Positions 26,824 through 37,400 are shown, counted from the stretch's first letter. The stretch: DNA of 64,000 nucleotides from JBGTIS01 sp041745535 (GCA_041745535.1 JBGTIS010000195.1:1-64000), one strand, 5' to 3'. The notes: a model not told the origin generated them from the sequence alone. Numbers and translations: made by a program.

Positions 26824-28371
26824 ATGGAAATGCATGGGAAGGATTTATTTTTATCCTTAAAAGGGGCTAGCATAGGCCCGTTTCCAGATGAAATATTGTC
26901 GGGCTTGCATTGGGAGGTATTTAAAAACCAGCACTGGGCCATAACCGGGGCCAATGGTTCCGGAAAAACGTTGTTGGCGGAAGCCATTGTCGGTAAACGA
27001 CCTTTACTGAAAGGGAAATTAGAATATCATTTTTTTGATGAACCAGATCAGGCAGCATATTTTATACCCGACCATCATATTGGTTATGTATCCTATTCGG
27101 CCGCTTATGAGCTCGCCAGTTATGCGCATATGTTTTATCAGCAACGGTTTAATGCCGCTTATTCCGAAGATTTTCTCCTAACCCGGGATGTGCTGAAAAA
27201 TGTGTTGGTAAAATCAGATAATACTATTGCTCAGGCAACCATTCATTCGCGCATAGAAACGGTGGCGGATTTGCTGGGCATACAAAAGGATTTGCTGAAC
27301 CGTAAAATAATAAAGCTTTCTAATGGCGAAACCAAGAAATTATTACTGGCACGTGCCCTGGTTCGACAGCCAGCCTTGCTGGTGCTGGACGATCCTTTTA
27401 TTGGATTGGATAAAACAGCCCGACAGAAACTCCAGGAAGTTATTAATAATATCATAAAAGCCGGAACGCATGTAATGATGGTAGCCTGGGAAAATGAAAT
27501 TCCGGATGCTATCACACATGTGCTTGCGTTGGAAGCGGCTTCCCAACATAAATTTTATGAAAAGTCGTCTTTTGATGCCCGACCGCGGAAGAAGTTATTC
27601 AATCGGGTTAGCATAAAGAAAAAGCTGTTGAAAAAAGTGGAACAAAAAAATGAGGAATCATTTCAGCAAGCGGTAAAATTTGTAGATGTTACGGTCGAGT
27701 ACGATAACATAAACGTACTGGACCATATTAACTGGACGGTCAACCGTGGAGAAAAATGGGCCCTTCAGGGTGGAAATGGTTCAGGTAAATCTACCTTGCT
27801 GAGTCTGATTTATGGCGATAATCCACAGGCTTATGCCAATGAAATTTATCTGTTCGACAAGCGGCGGGGTAGTGGGGAAAGCATCTGGCAAATAAAAAAT
27901 AAAACAGGATTTGTTTCACCCGAAATGCACCTTTATTACCCGCGAAACCTCACCTGTTCGCAGGTAGTTCAGTCAGGCTTTACCGATACCATGGAACCCA
28001 TAAGCAAACTACAGCCTCAGGAAAGTGAGCGCATGGAGGTTTTGTTTAAAATGATCGGTATTCAGTATCTGAAAAACTGTTTATTTTCCCGGATAGCGAT
28101 GAGCGAACAACGGCTGGTATTACTGGCCAGGGCTTTGGTAAAAAATCCACCCATGCTGATTATGGACGAACCCTGCCAGGGTTTAGATGTGGCCCATATC
28201 CAACTAATTAAGCAATTGCTGGAAGAAGTTTGCGTCAGCAATGAAACCACTTTGCTGTATGTAACGCACTATGAAGCAGAAATACCGGATTGTGTCCACA
28301 GTTTTTTGCACTTAGAAAAAGGGAAAATTATAAACCCGGTCCTACAAAACAACGATGTTTTTAAAGGTTAA
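26824..28371 (+). CDS. Twin ABC-ATPase protein (ModF-like)
   Basis: 515 residues with two ABC nucleotide-binding domains in one chain and no membrane segments. Domain 1 has Walker A ITGANGSGKT, signature LSNGETKKLLLARAL and Walker B LLVLDDPFIGLD. Domain 2 has Walker A LQGGNGSGKST, an altered signature (RIAMSEQRLVLLARAL instead of LSGGQ) and Walker B MLIMDEPCQGLD, with a final His in VTHYEAE. This is the ModF/PhrA-type layout, whose role is not well established. It sits between DUF350 and spermidine synthase with short gaps, so a shared role with them is likely. No transporter membrane subunit is present. Confidence 0.9.
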   Translation: MEMHGKDLFLSLKGASIGPFPDEILSGLHWEVFKNQHWAITGANGSGKTLLAEAIVGKRPLLKGKLEYHFFDEPDQAAYFIPDHHIGYVSYSAAYELASYAHMFYQQRFNAAYSEDFLLTRDVLKNVLVKSDNTIAQATIHSRIETVADLLGIQKDLLNRKIIKLSNGETKKLLLARALVRQPALLVLDDPFIGLDKTARQKLQEVINNIIKAGTHVMMVAWENEIPDAITHVLALEAASQHKFYEKSSFDARPRKKLFNRVSIKKKLLKKVEQKNEESFQQAVKFVDVTVEYDNINVLDHINWTVNRGEKWALQGGNGSGKSTLLSLIYGDNPQAYANEIYLFDKRRGSGESIWQIKNKTGFVSPEMHLYYPRNLTCSQVVQSGFTDTMEPISKLQPQESERMEVLFKMIGIQYLKNCLFSRIAMSEQRLVLLARALVKNPPMLIMDEPCQGLDVAHIQLIKQLLEEVCVSNETTLLYVTHYEAEIPDCVHSFLHLEKGKIINPVLQNNDVFKG

Positions 28372-28394
28372 ATTAATTGAGAAAGAAATAGAAA

Positions 28395-29939
28395 TTGTTA
28401 AAATTCAGATCATTCGCCCTTAAGCTTGCTTTATTCGCCACCGGTCTTTCCGGCATTGTAGCCGAATACATATTATCGACCCTTGCCACCTATTTTTTAG
28501 GCGACTCTGTTTTTCAATGGACCATGATTGTATCTATTATGTTATTTGCCATGGGGCTGGGTAGCCGATTGAGCAAATATTTAAAAAGTAACCTGCTTCA
28601 GAAATTCATTATTATAGAATTTACCCTTTCCATTCTCACCTCTTTTTCATCGTTGCTGGCTTATACCGCGGCCGCTTATACGGTGTATACCGGGATGATT
28701 ATTTACACTATGAGCATCCTTATCGGCATATTAATCGGGATGGAAATCCCACTGGTCATCCGGATTAACCGCGAGTTTGAAAACCTACGAATCAATGTCG
28801 CCTCTGTAATGGAAAAAGATTATTACGGAAGTTTGCTGGGCGGACTCTTCTTTGCCTTTGTCGGATTGCCATATCTTGGATTAACCTATACCCCTTTTGT
28901 TTTGGGCGCCATTAATTTTATCGTGGCTTTGGGCTTGTTTTTTTTGGTGCGATCTCATTTAAAAAAGAAACTCAGGCTAGGATTAACCGGTTTTGCCCTG
29001 GCAACGGCGATGCTACTGACAATAGGGGTAACTTTTGCCACACCGGTTATTTTGTATGGCGAGCAACAGCGGTATAAAGATAAGATTGTATACGAAAAAC
29101 AAAGCCGTTATCAGCGTATTGTAATTACCCAGTGGCAAAATAACTTCTGGCTCTATATCAATGGCAATCAGCAACTTTCCTCACTGGATGAGGCTATGTA
29201 TCACGAACCATTGGTACATCCGGCTATGAGTTTGTCAAAAAATCCGCAACACATTTTAGTACTGGGAGGGGGTGATGGGTGTGCGGTTCGGGAGATTTTA
29301 AAATATCCACAGGTAGCACACATCACTTTGGTGGATCTGGACCCGGCCATGACCGACCTGGGCCTGCACCATCCTATACTGGTGAATATGAATGAAGGTG
29401 CATTGCGCAATCCCAAAGTTTCTATTATTAATAAAGATGGATACAATTATTTAGAGCAAACTGAAGCGTATTACGATATGATCCTGGTAGATCTGCCCGA
29501 TCCGAAAACGGTGGAATTAGGTCGTTTATATTCTTATGAGTTTTACAAATTGTGCAACCGCCATCTCCGGCCCAATGGCATACTAATCACCCAGGCAGGC
29601 AGCCCTTATTATGCTACCAGGGCATTTTTGTGTATTGATAAAACCATGCGAAAAGCCGGCTTCAATACCCAGCAGTTGCACAACCAGGTTTTAACTTTAG
29701 GCGAATGGGGCTGGATATTGGGCGCGAAAGGAACTGCGGGGCTGGATATAAAATCTACCCTCCAGAATATGCGATTTGAAAATGTGAAAACAGCATGGCT
29801 CAACCACGAGGCCATGTCGCTAATTACTTCTTTTGGGAAAAATATCTATGCCTTCACTGCCGATACGGTAGAAGTGAATACCATTCACAATCCGGTATTG
29901 TATCAATATTATTTAAAAGGCAATTGGGACTTGTACTGA
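28395..29939 (+). CDS. Membrane-embedded polyamine aminopropyltransferase (spermidine synthase-like)
   Basis: 514 residues. About seven membrane helices occupy the first ~215 residues (FATGLSGIVAEYILSTLATY and others), followed by a cytosolic spermidine-synthase domain. This has YQRIVITQ, ILVLGGGDGCAVREILKY (decarboxylated SAM site), VDLDPAMTDLG, the catalytic-loop LVDLPDPKTVELGRLYS and ITQAGSPYY. It would transfer an aminopropyl group to an amine. The start is TTG at 28395, just after an in-frame TAG. The 3' end overlaps the convergent kinase gene by 31 bases. Fusion of this enzyme to a membrane domain beside DUF350 recurs in bacteria, and a membrane-linked acceptor is possible (inference). 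Confidence 0.9.
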   Translation: MLKFRSFALKLALFATGLSGIVAEYILSTLATYFLGDSVFQWTMIVSIMLFAMGLGSRLSKYLKSNLLQKFIIIEFTLSILTSFSSLLAYTAAAYTVYTGMIIYTMSILIGILIGMEIPLVIRINREFENLRINVASVMEKDYYGSLLGGLFFAFVGLPYLGLTYTPFVLGAINFIVALGLFFLVRSHLKKKLRLGLTGFALATAMLLTIGVTFATPVILYGEQQRYKDKIVYEKQSRYQRIVITQWQNNFWLYINGNQQLSSLDEAMYHEPLVHPAMSLSKNPQHILVLGGGDGCAVREILKYPQVAHITLVDLDPAMTDLGLHHPILVNMNEGALRNPKVSIINKDGYNYLEQTEAYYDMILVDLPDPKTVELGRLYSYEFYKLCNRHLRPNGILITQAGSPYYATRAFLCIDKTMRKAGFNTQQLHNQVLTLGEWGWILGAKGTAGLDIKSTLQNMRFENVKTAWLNHEAMSLITSFGKNIYAFTADTVEVNTIHNPVLYQYYLKGNWDLY

Positions 29940-30958
29940 ACTTTACAATATCTGGCCATCAAATCCAGGTAGTTTCTTAACTGTTTAATTTTTTTCTCAT
30001 CGTAATCAGGATAATCCTGCAGGTACATGGCAGTTACTTTTGCCCGTACGTTGGCTCGATAACACTTATAATAATTAAATAAAATTTTGGTTTCCTGCCG
30101 GTTGAAATTTTCTCTCGGCATCAGTTCGTTATATTTCTGATAAAACGCGTTGCTTAGCTCAAAGGCGCCAAAAGATTCCAGATCCATACAAAAGAACGCG
30201 ATTTCGTCCAACAAATCTATGTGCCTGAACTCATCATTAAACTCAATACAATCGAAAATAACGGGGTCGTCGTACAGAAATATATTGCGGCTGTGTAAAT
30301 CGCCGTGCCCGTCTATCACCATTCCTTTGGTATAGCGTTTTTTAATTTGATCTATGAGTTCTTCCAGCATCTGGTCTGAAAATTCAATCGCCTTTTCAAC
30401 GATTTTACCGTAATCCTCACCCAGTGTATCAGTGATAAAGGGCTTTTGATTTTTTATTTCGTTGAAATCATTCTTTAAAACTTTAATATTGGGGCATTTG
30501 GGAATTACATAACAACGCTGGTGGAAGGCCGCGATTTTTCTCGCTAGTTGATATATATGATCCAGTGAGACCTGTTTTTTTGCCAGCAATACGTCCATTT
30601 CCAGGTGATTGTCCATGCGTTTCATTACCAGCGCGTAATCAATTATTTCTCCTGAATCGCCACCAATTTTCAAGTCGCCTTCATTTTTGAAAACCGGCAG
30701 CACCTCCAGATACATGTCTGTAGTAAGCCTTCGGTTTAGTTCCAATTCTTTTTCGCAGAAGTACTTTCTTTTAGAAAGGGATGAAAAATCTAAAAACCCT
30801 GCTTTCACCGGTTTTTTAATTTTAAATGCGTGGGCTTCGGTCAGCAACAGATAGGAAATATGAGTTTCTTTCAGCTTACCATGTTCAAAAGCCTGGGTCT
30901 GATTATTTACCTGAAAACTTCCCTTTTCAAGTAAGTTTCTGATATCTGAAGGTAACAT
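29909..30958 (-). CDS. Aminoglycoside phosphotransferase-like kinase (COG2187 type)
   Basis: 349 residues with the APH/ChoK kinase fold. FKIKKPVKAGFLDFSSLSKR provides the ATP-binding Lys, and VIDGHGDLHSRNIFLYDD holds the catalytic HGDxxxxN (Brenner) motif. FDCIEFNDEFRHIDLLDEIAF gives the metal-binding Asp and the typical COG2187 extension. In many bacteria this domain is fused to a COG0645-type P-loop kinase, which here is a separate gene ending one base upstream of this start. The phosphorylated substrate is unknown. Confidence 0.88.
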   Translation of the reverse strand: MLPSDIRNLLEKGSFQVNNQTQAFEHGKLKETHISYLLLTEAHAFKIKKPVKAGFLDFSSLSKRKYFCEKELELNRRLTTDMYLEVLPVFKNEGDLKIGGDSGEIIDYALVMKRMDNHLEMDVLLAKKQVSLDHIYQLARKIAAFHQRCYVIPKCPNIKVLKNDFNEIKNQKPFITDTLGEDYGKIVEKAIEFSDQMLEELIDQIKKRYTKGMVIDGHGDLHSRNIFLYDDPVIFDCIEFNDEFRHIDLLDEIAFFCMDLESFGAFELSNAFYQKYNELMPRENFNRQETKILFNYYKCYRANVRAKVTAMYLQDYPDYDEKKIKQLRNYLDLMARYCKVQYKSQLPFK

Positions 30959-30959
30959 A

Positions 30960-31451
30960 TTACTGCTTAATAAAGTTAATGATTTGTTTTATAATTGTTG
31001 GTGTATTAGTGGTACCCGTATCAACCATTAAATGGGGTATGGCTACCGGATCAAAATCTTCTTTTAATTTTTGATACACAGAAAAATCGGCTTCAGAGTC
31101 TTCTCTTTTTTTTTGAACTCTTTTTTTGATCACCGCTTCATCGGCTGTGGTTTGGATAAAGAATACCGGCTGTTGGTATAATTGGGCGATAGCCATTATT
31201 TTGCGGCGATTTTCGGTAGTAGTAAAAGTAGCATCCAGAATAATATGTTTCCCTTTTTCAATCAACTCCCGGGTTTCCTGCAACATCTGTTCATAAATAA
31301 TCTGCTTATCGCCTGCCGCGTAATTGCCACGTTTATTGAGTCGCGATCTGACCTGGTCGCTGTGGATACTTTTCGCGTCAATAAATTTTAAAAGTTCCTT
31401 AGCTAAAAATGTTTTTCCTGTACCTGGTAGTCCAAAAAATACAATAATCAT
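30960..31451 (-). CDS. P-loop kinase (COG0645-like), partner of the APH-like kinase
   Basis: 163 residues. Walker A is FFGLPGTGKTFLAKEL at the N-terminus, followed by IHSDQVR, IILDATFTTTENRRKI (adenylylsulfate- or polynucleotide-kinase-like), a lid region rich in Lys/Arg (KKRVQKKRE) and a short C-terminal segment. It resembles the C-terminal half of fused COG2187-COG0645 proteins. The stop is one base before the start of the APH-like gene, so the two are co-translated. It is a separate, shorter protein, not a broken fusion, because each part has its own start and stop in one operon. Confidence 0.88.
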   Translation of the reverse strand: MIIVFFGLPGTGKTFLAKELLKFIDAKSIHSDQVRSRLNKRGNYAAGDKQIIYEQMLQETRELIEKGKHIILDATFTTTENRRKIMAIAQLYQQPVFFIQTTADEAVIKKRVQKKREDSEADFSVYQKLKEDFDPVAIPHLMVDTGTTNTPTIIKQIINFIKQ

Positions 31452-31491
31452 AACTGTTTCTGCTTACACCTTTAAGGTTGTTGTGGTCTTT

Positions 31492-31525
31492 CAAATAATA
31501 AAAGCAGGGAATATACCCTGCCTTT
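31492..31525 (-). terminator. Terminator after the CBS-domain gene
   Basis: AGCAGGG (31503-31509) pairs with CCCTGCC (31516-31522) around a short AT loop. On the minus strand it is followed by a T-rich tail (complement of 31492-31502). It lies between the CBS gene and the kinase pair. Confidence 0.65.
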
Positions 31526-31560
31526 ATGATAAATTAAACAGAAGAATTATAGGTAATGTT

Positions 31561-32040
31561 TTAGGTATGCCAGGTGGTTGACTTAAGGTTTTTAATAGCT
31601 TGTAACATTTCTCTTCGCGTAAGCAGCCCTACCAAACGGCCAATTCTGTCGGTAACAGGAAAATGGCGGTAGGTATTTTTTAAAAATAAATTAGCCGCGT
31701 CTGCTACATCAGCTTCATCGGATAGGGTCTTCACATTTTTGGTCATGTAGTCATCTACCTTGCGGGAAATGAGCGGTTGATTATGATAGGCATTATCAAA
31801 AATTAATTTCAGGCAATCTCTTTCTGATATTAACCCAATTAATTCATTTTTCTCGTTAAGCACAGGGCCGCCAGAAATTTTATGTTCTAGTAAAATATCT
31901 ATAACATCCTGGATAGATTGATCTGGGTAAAAAGCTATGTAATCTCTGGCCATGTACTTAGACACGGGTTCATACCGTGCGGTTACCGAGCTCTTGTTGC
32001 CTGCCTGATCAGGTTTAGTGAAATTAGGAGTGAAGTTCAT
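31561..32040 (-). CDS. Two-CBS-domain protein
   Basis: 159 residues. After a disordered N-terminus, two CBS motifs form a Bateman module: ARDYIAFYPDQSIQDVIDIL ... GGPVLNEKNELIGLISERDC, then TKNVKTLSDEADVADAANLF ... HFPVTDRIGRLVGLLTRREM. Such stand-alone modules usually bind adenine nucleotides and regulate partner enzymes or channels. No partner is indicated by the neighbours. It is monocistronic with its own terminator. Confidence 0.92.
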   Translation of the reverse strand: MNFTPNFTKPDQAGNKSSVTARYEPVSKYMARDYIAFYPDQSIQDVIDILLEHKISGGPVLNEKNELIGLISERDCLKLIFDNAYHNQPLISRKVDDYMTKNVKTLSDEADVADAANLFLKNTYRHFPVTDRIGRLVGLLTRREMLQAIKNLKSTTWHT

Positions 32041-32206
32041 GGTCTAAAATGTTAAGGTGGAACTATTCAAAGATTTACTGAAAAAATACAATTGCAAATT
32101 TTTATAAGTAGGGAATTCTAAATTAATATAGGAATAAATTACGATACTTGCAAATTGTATTTTGTTTTCGGCTAGTTTTTTATAATTTTTTATATTTTAG
32201 GATACT

Positions 32207-32245
32207 AATAAAAAAAGCATCCTAAGATACGCTTAGGATGCTTTA
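32207..32245 (-). terminator. Terminator after yceI
   Basis: AAAGCATCCTAAG (32214-32226) pairs with CTTAGGATGCTTT (32232-32244), a 13-bp perfect stem with a 5-base loop. It is followed on the minus strand by a T run (complement of 32207-32213). Confidence 0.88.
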
Positions 32246-32304
32246 AATCTAACTTTAATACGATACAGGAGTGCTAAGGTTTGGTTGTTAAAACCTTAGT
32301 TCGT

Positions 32305-32919
32305 TTATTTCCCAATTTCGTTATTGGCTACCAAATTTACATTCAGGTGAAATTCGTCGTAAATCACTTTATCGCCCAGGTTATCGAAAAAGCTGGTAGA
32401 GCCATAACGGACATCATATTTTGACCGGTCTACCACAATTTCAGCATTGGCGGTAGCCTGGTTTTCGTTTACGATAACGGTGGCAGGAAACTCAATTTCT
32501 TCGGTGGTTGATTTAATGGTTAAGTCACCGGTGATGTTGTATTTATTTCCGCCAACTTTTTCTACCTTGGTAATAACAAATTTTGAAGTGGGAAATTTTT
32601 CTGTACCAAAAAAGTCGTCAGATTTCAGGTGGTTTACCAGTTTGGTATTGTATTCTCCTTCCAGATCTTTGTTGGTAATAGAAGTCATGTCTATTTCAAA
32701 ATTACCACCTTTTAATTCGCCATTGGCGAATTCCAATGCGCCATTTTCAATTTGGATTTGTCCATTATGTTTGCCGGTAACTTTTTCGCCTTTCCAGTCT
32801 ACCTCGCTCTTTTGGGGATCCACTTTATAGGTTCCATCCAGTTTAACCGGAAATACAAATGCGGATAAGGTAACAATAGATAATATAACACCTACAATAA
32901 AGGTCGCATTTCTGTTCAT
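32305..32919 (-). CDS. yceI: YceI family periplasmic lipocalin-like protein
   Basis: 204 residues. The signal peptide (IVGVILSIVTLSAFVFPV) is followed by the YceI beta-barrel: YKVDPQKSEVDWKGEKVTGKHNGQI, a typical core (FEIDMTSITNKDLEG), LKSDDFFGTEKFPTSKFVI, and the final SKYDVRYGSTSFFDNLGDK. YceI proteins bind isoprenoid chains in the periplasm. In this phylum they are common, non-essential envelope proteins. A strong terminator follows. Confidence 0.93.
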   Translation of the reverse strand: MNRNATFIVGVILSIVTLSAFVFPVKLDGTYKVDPQKSEVDWKGEKVTGKHNGQIQIENGALEFANGELKGGNFEIDMTSITNKDLEGEYNTKLVNHLKSDDFFGTEKFPTSKFVITKVEKVGGNKYNITGDLTIKSTTEEIEFPATVIVNENQATANAEIVVDRSKYDVRYGSTSFFDNLGDKVIYDEFHLNVNLVANNEIGK

Positions 32920-33085
32920 AATTTAATGATTTTAAATAAGCAATAAACATTTGATGAATAATAAATGTATATACAATAATTGTACATACTTTGTTTCAAA
33001 AACTTTTAATTTTTTTTTAGAACAGGAAAAATAATGAGAGAATGTTGTTGGAATGCGATCAGGCTAATAATTTTATGGACGAAAA

Positions 33086-33928
33086 TTAGAGCTGCCGTTT
33101 ATGTTTCCAGCGTTTATGCGACCAAAGCCAGTTTGCCGGATATTCAGTAATTAATCTTTCCAGGGCTTTCGCGTATTTTTCAGTAATCTCATAACTGTCT
33201 GGGTGATAGGGTGGTTCCTTAAGCAATTCGAAACTTAACGTGTAAAAGCCTCTTTTTACCCTGCGCATGGCAGCAAACAGCACAGGGTAGTTCAACAATT
33301 GCGCGATTTTTTCTGTTCCGACAAAGAAATTGGTGTCTCTTCCCAAAAAAGGAAACCAGGCCTGCTTTTGCGATTGATTGGGCGTTTGGTCCGCGATTAT
33401 GCCTATTACTTTTGGGTCTTTAATTCCTACAATTTCGCGGAAAGCCGTTTTTTCCGGAATGGGTCTTCCGCCAAACCTTGAGCGGATATTCAGCATCAGC
33501 GAATCGAAAAAAGGTTGCGCGAGTGGTCGATAAACCCCATAAACCGACCTGGAGAGATGCGTGGCGGTAGCTGTAATGGTCCATTCCCAATTTCCATAAT
33601 GAGAGGTAAGCACCAGCACCGATTGACCTTTTTTCAGGTAATCTATCAGAAGCTCTTCATTTCTTAATTGTACCCGTTTCGCGAAATCATTCTGACTGAT
33701 GGTTTTTCCCTTGATAACTTCTACTGCCACATCAGTTAAATTTCTGTAAGCTTTTTTAGCGATATTTTTAATCTCTGCCGATGGCTTTTCAGGAAAACAT
33801 TGGGTGAGGTTATCAAATACAACTTTTTTTCTGTATCCAATTACATAATAAAGAATAAAACAGCCCAGGTTACTAATCTGGTATAATATGAAAAGGGGTA
33901 ACCGGGAAAGAAAATTTATAAAAAACAA
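33086..33928 (-). CDS. Lysophospholipid/lipid A acyltransferase family protein (LpxL-like)
   Basis: 280 residues. An N-terminal hydrophobic anchor (FILYQISNLGCFILYYVIG) precedes the acyltransferase. The catalytic HX4E box is SHYGNWEW, followed by VYRPLAQPFFDSLMLNIRSRFG, IADQTPNQSQKQAWFPFLGRDTNFFVG, and WLWSHKRWK at the end. This matches Bacteroidota LpxL/LABL-type enzymes that add secondary acyl chains to lipid A or related lipids. No lipid A genes are adjacent. Confidence 0.88.
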   Translation of the reverse strand: MFFINFLSRLPLFILYQISNLGCFILYYVIGYRKKVVFDNLTQCFPEKPSAEIKNIAKKAYRNLTDVAVEVIKGKTISQNDFAKRVQLRNEELLIDYLKKGQSVLVLTSHYGNWEWTITATATHLSRSVYGVYRPLAQPFFDSLMLNIRSRFGGRPIPEKTAFREIVGIKDPKVIGIIADQTPNQSQKQAWFPFLGRDTNFFVGTEKIAQLLNYPVLFAAMRRVKRGFYTLSFELLKEPPYHPDSYEITEKYAKALERLITEYPANWLWSHKRWKHKRQL

Positions 33929-34492
33929 AGCATTTAGAATTTATGGTAAACCAGCAAAATTACCTGCCTTTTGCTGAAAGAAACTATAAAATTAATTTAT
34001 TATAAAATTTATAGCAGCCCAGGACAAGGAATTAAAATCCTGCGAAAATCTATGAATGATTATAGATTTTTTATGTAATATTAAACTGTAATTACCTTAA
34101 TTTTTAGAACATTCATTATTTTTTAATTCAGTTTTTGTAAGCGAATCTTAAAAAATTTTTATTGATCAGTCTTAATTATTCCCAATTGCTAAAGCCATAA
34201 CCCTTTTACGCGTTATTGAGATTAAAAAAATATAATTACCTAATATTTTGTAATAAACAGAATACATTGAACATTATTACAAGTTGATTATTAGTAAATG
34301 AAAAATTTATTTAAAAAAAATCATATAAATGCTTTATATATTCTATAAGGTTATTTATTTTTGGAGTGGAGAAAAACTTACACATGTAATATTATTAAAG
34401 TTTTTTTCGGGAAAAAGGCTATAAATTTATTTTCAAATTACAAGCAATAACCTGTAAATCAGTCTAAATAGAAAGTCTCAACTATATCTAAA
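33929..34492. other. AT-rich gene-free stretch before the T9SS adhesin
   Basis: About 560 bases, strongly AT-rich with A/T runs and no supported frame. A possible promoter for the adhesin is a TAAATTTA -7-like box at 34422-34429, 64 bases before the ATG, with only T-rich DNA at -33. No DnaA-box cluster or long hairpin was recognised. Confidence 0.4.
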
Positions 34493-37400
34493 ATGATAAA
34501 AATCTACCTCTTATTTTCAAAGCAAATAGATTTCGCCCGTATCGGTGTCTTTTTGCTTCTTCTCCTTTTTATGCTCTGTTCCTGGTATTACGCATCAGCC
34601 CAAGCCGATTGCCAATTTCAGGAGGCAGGTGGCTTGGCGGTTATTGAGACCGAAGCTGTTAATGTTCCCAGCAACTGGAGTGCTACGAAAAACAGCAACC
34701 TCACTTTTATTGAATGGGATGATAAGGAATACTTTAATACCCCGGGCAATGGCACCATTACCTATAACCTGAATGTAACAAAGCCAGGTTTATACAAATT
34801 CGTATGGCGTAATAAAGTCAATTCAGGTACGGCTACCAACGAACATAATGATACCTGGCTGAGAATTCCGAATAATGAGAATATTGTCTTTTTTGGCCAT
34901 AAAGGCAGTGAGGCAAATATTGAAGCCGACCTAAAAGCTAAAAATGAATTTATTGTATTTCCGAAAGATACCAATTTAGGAAACCCGGTGGCTGGGCCCA
35001 GCAGCGATGGCTGGTTCAAAATCTACAATGGTGCGCTAACCTGGAACTGGGATACAGAAACCAATGAGGAAGATCCCTATGATGTATACGTGATAGTAAA
35101 TGCCCCAGGTGTAGTTTCTATTGAGGTGTCTGGCCGGGCCTCATTCCATGCCATTGATAAAATGGTGCTTTATCATTTAGAAACCTACGGAAGAAATGGG
35201 TTGTCCGACGAACAGCTCCATGGCTTTAAGGCTTCTTCTAATAATTGCACGGGTATTTCTTTTACCAACAGTAATTCAGACGGTAAATGCGATTTTGAAG
35301 CCAATAATGGGATTATCTTAATTGAAACAGAATCTAATATTATTCCTACGGGTTGGGGTATTGTCAAAAGCAATGGCAAAACTTTTATCGAGTGGGATAA
35401 TCCTTCTCAATTCGACAAGCCCGGACCTGATGCTTTTAGCTACTCTGTCAATGTGAAAGAAGCGGGGATTTATCGTATTCAAATTAATAGCCGGATTAAC
35501 GAAGGTACCAATAACTCAGAACACAACGATACCTGGTTGAAAATGGCCAATAATGAGAATATTGTGTTTTTTGGGTATAAGGGCAGTGGTACCGCAGCGC
35601 AAATAGAAACTGAACTTGCCAAAAAAAGCACTAAAATTGTTTTTCCCGCAGGTACTGGCCTTGGAAACACAGTAGCTGGCCCCAGCGTCGATGGTTGGTT
35701 TAAGTATTTTTCTAAAGGCATAAACTGGAATTGGGGTACCTTTACCAACGAAGAAAACCCGTATGATGTATATGTAAAATTTAACAGCCCCGGATTGTAT
35801 GAAGTTCAGTTGGGTGGCCGGGCCCAGTACCATGCGCTTGATAAGATTGTACTCTACAATATAGAAACAAACGGTAATTCGCTGGATGATGCCACCTTAA
35901 ATAGTTTTGTGGAATCTGGCTGCTCTTCGAGGTTAGCATATACCAATGATTCAAAAGGTGATTCCCTTGCCTTGTTGTTGTTACACAAGCGTACCGGGGG
36001 AACAGGCTGGACCAATCCATGGGTATTGAGTCAGCCTATGAGCCAGTGGTCGGGCGTAGTACTGGATGCCACAAGAAGGGTAATTGAATTAACTTTACAA
36101 AACAGGGGATTAACGGGTCAGCTACCCCGTGAAATTGGTTACCTGTCCAAACTAACCAAATTAAACATTAGTGGAAATAGCGGTTTGGGTGGAAGAGTTC
36201 CCGATGAAGTAGGGGATATAGCAGGATTGGTAACGCTAATTATGTCTGACAATGGCATGGGAGGAAGCTTTCCTGAATCGATTAGTAAATTAACAAAATT
36301 AGTAACCCTTAATATAGCGAATAATTCTATTTCAGGGGCCTTACCTACAGGGCTTGATAAGTTGTTGAGCCTGAAAGTAATCCGGTTAGAGAATAACAGT
36401 TTATCCGGACCTCTGCCCGAAGGCATTGGGAATTTGAAAGGCCTTACCGAATTGTCGTTGGCGAACAATGGATTTACGGGTCCCATACCGGCTTCAATTG
36501 GTGGGCCATTGGGTTTGAAACTGCTTAATTTAACGGGAAATCAATTAACTGGTGGTATTCCGGGAGGTGTAAATGCCTTAACTGTTCTCGAAACGTTATC
36601 GATGGGTAATAACCTGCTGACGGGTGCTATTCCGGTCGGAATCGGTGGTCTAACCCTTCTGAAAACCCTGAACCTGGATAATAACCAGTTAACGGGTGAA
36701 ATTCCTCCCAGTTTTGATAATTTAAAGGCATTAACATCGCTTAACCTTTCTATGAACCAACTCACTGGCATAATCTCCCCCGGATTGGGCAGCATTGCCG
36801 GATTGAAAACCGTAAACCTGCATGGAAATTTATTAACCGGTGCCGTACCCGCCAATTTGGTAAACCTGCCCGGATTAACTGAACTCACCCTGGCTAATAA
36901 CGATTTGTCGGCCTTACCTGCCGCGACTTCCACCACGCTTACCAATATTACGGTAGAAGGAAATAAACTTTCGTTTGATGATATTATTCCCAATAAGGCA
37001 AAACTTACCAGTTACGCCCCCCAGGACAGTGTAGGTGAAAAAAGAAGCGTGAGTTTAATAAAAGGAGACCAGTTGGTTATCGATTTAGGTATAGATCAAA
37101 GCATACAAACCAGCTTGTACGAATGGCATAAAGATTCGGTATTGTTTAAACTTACACTCACCAGTAAATTGGTGCTAGACAATGTAACCGATGCTGATTT
37201 GGGAGTTTATACCTGTAAAATCACCAATTCATCGGCGCCTGACCTTATTTTATATAGCAATCCGGTAAATGTGATTATTAATTCACCCCCCACCTTTACC
37301 AGTACACCGGTTACAAGTGTTTCGTCAGGTATAGCTTATACCTATAATATTACCACGACTGATCCGAATAGCGACGATTCCCTGTCTATCGGAAGTACAG

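Noticed and set aside
33929..34492. Possible replication origin in the AT-rich stretch
   Set aside because: No cluster of DnaA-box-like sequences and no dnaA, gidA or parA genes nearby; AT-richness alone is common between genes here.
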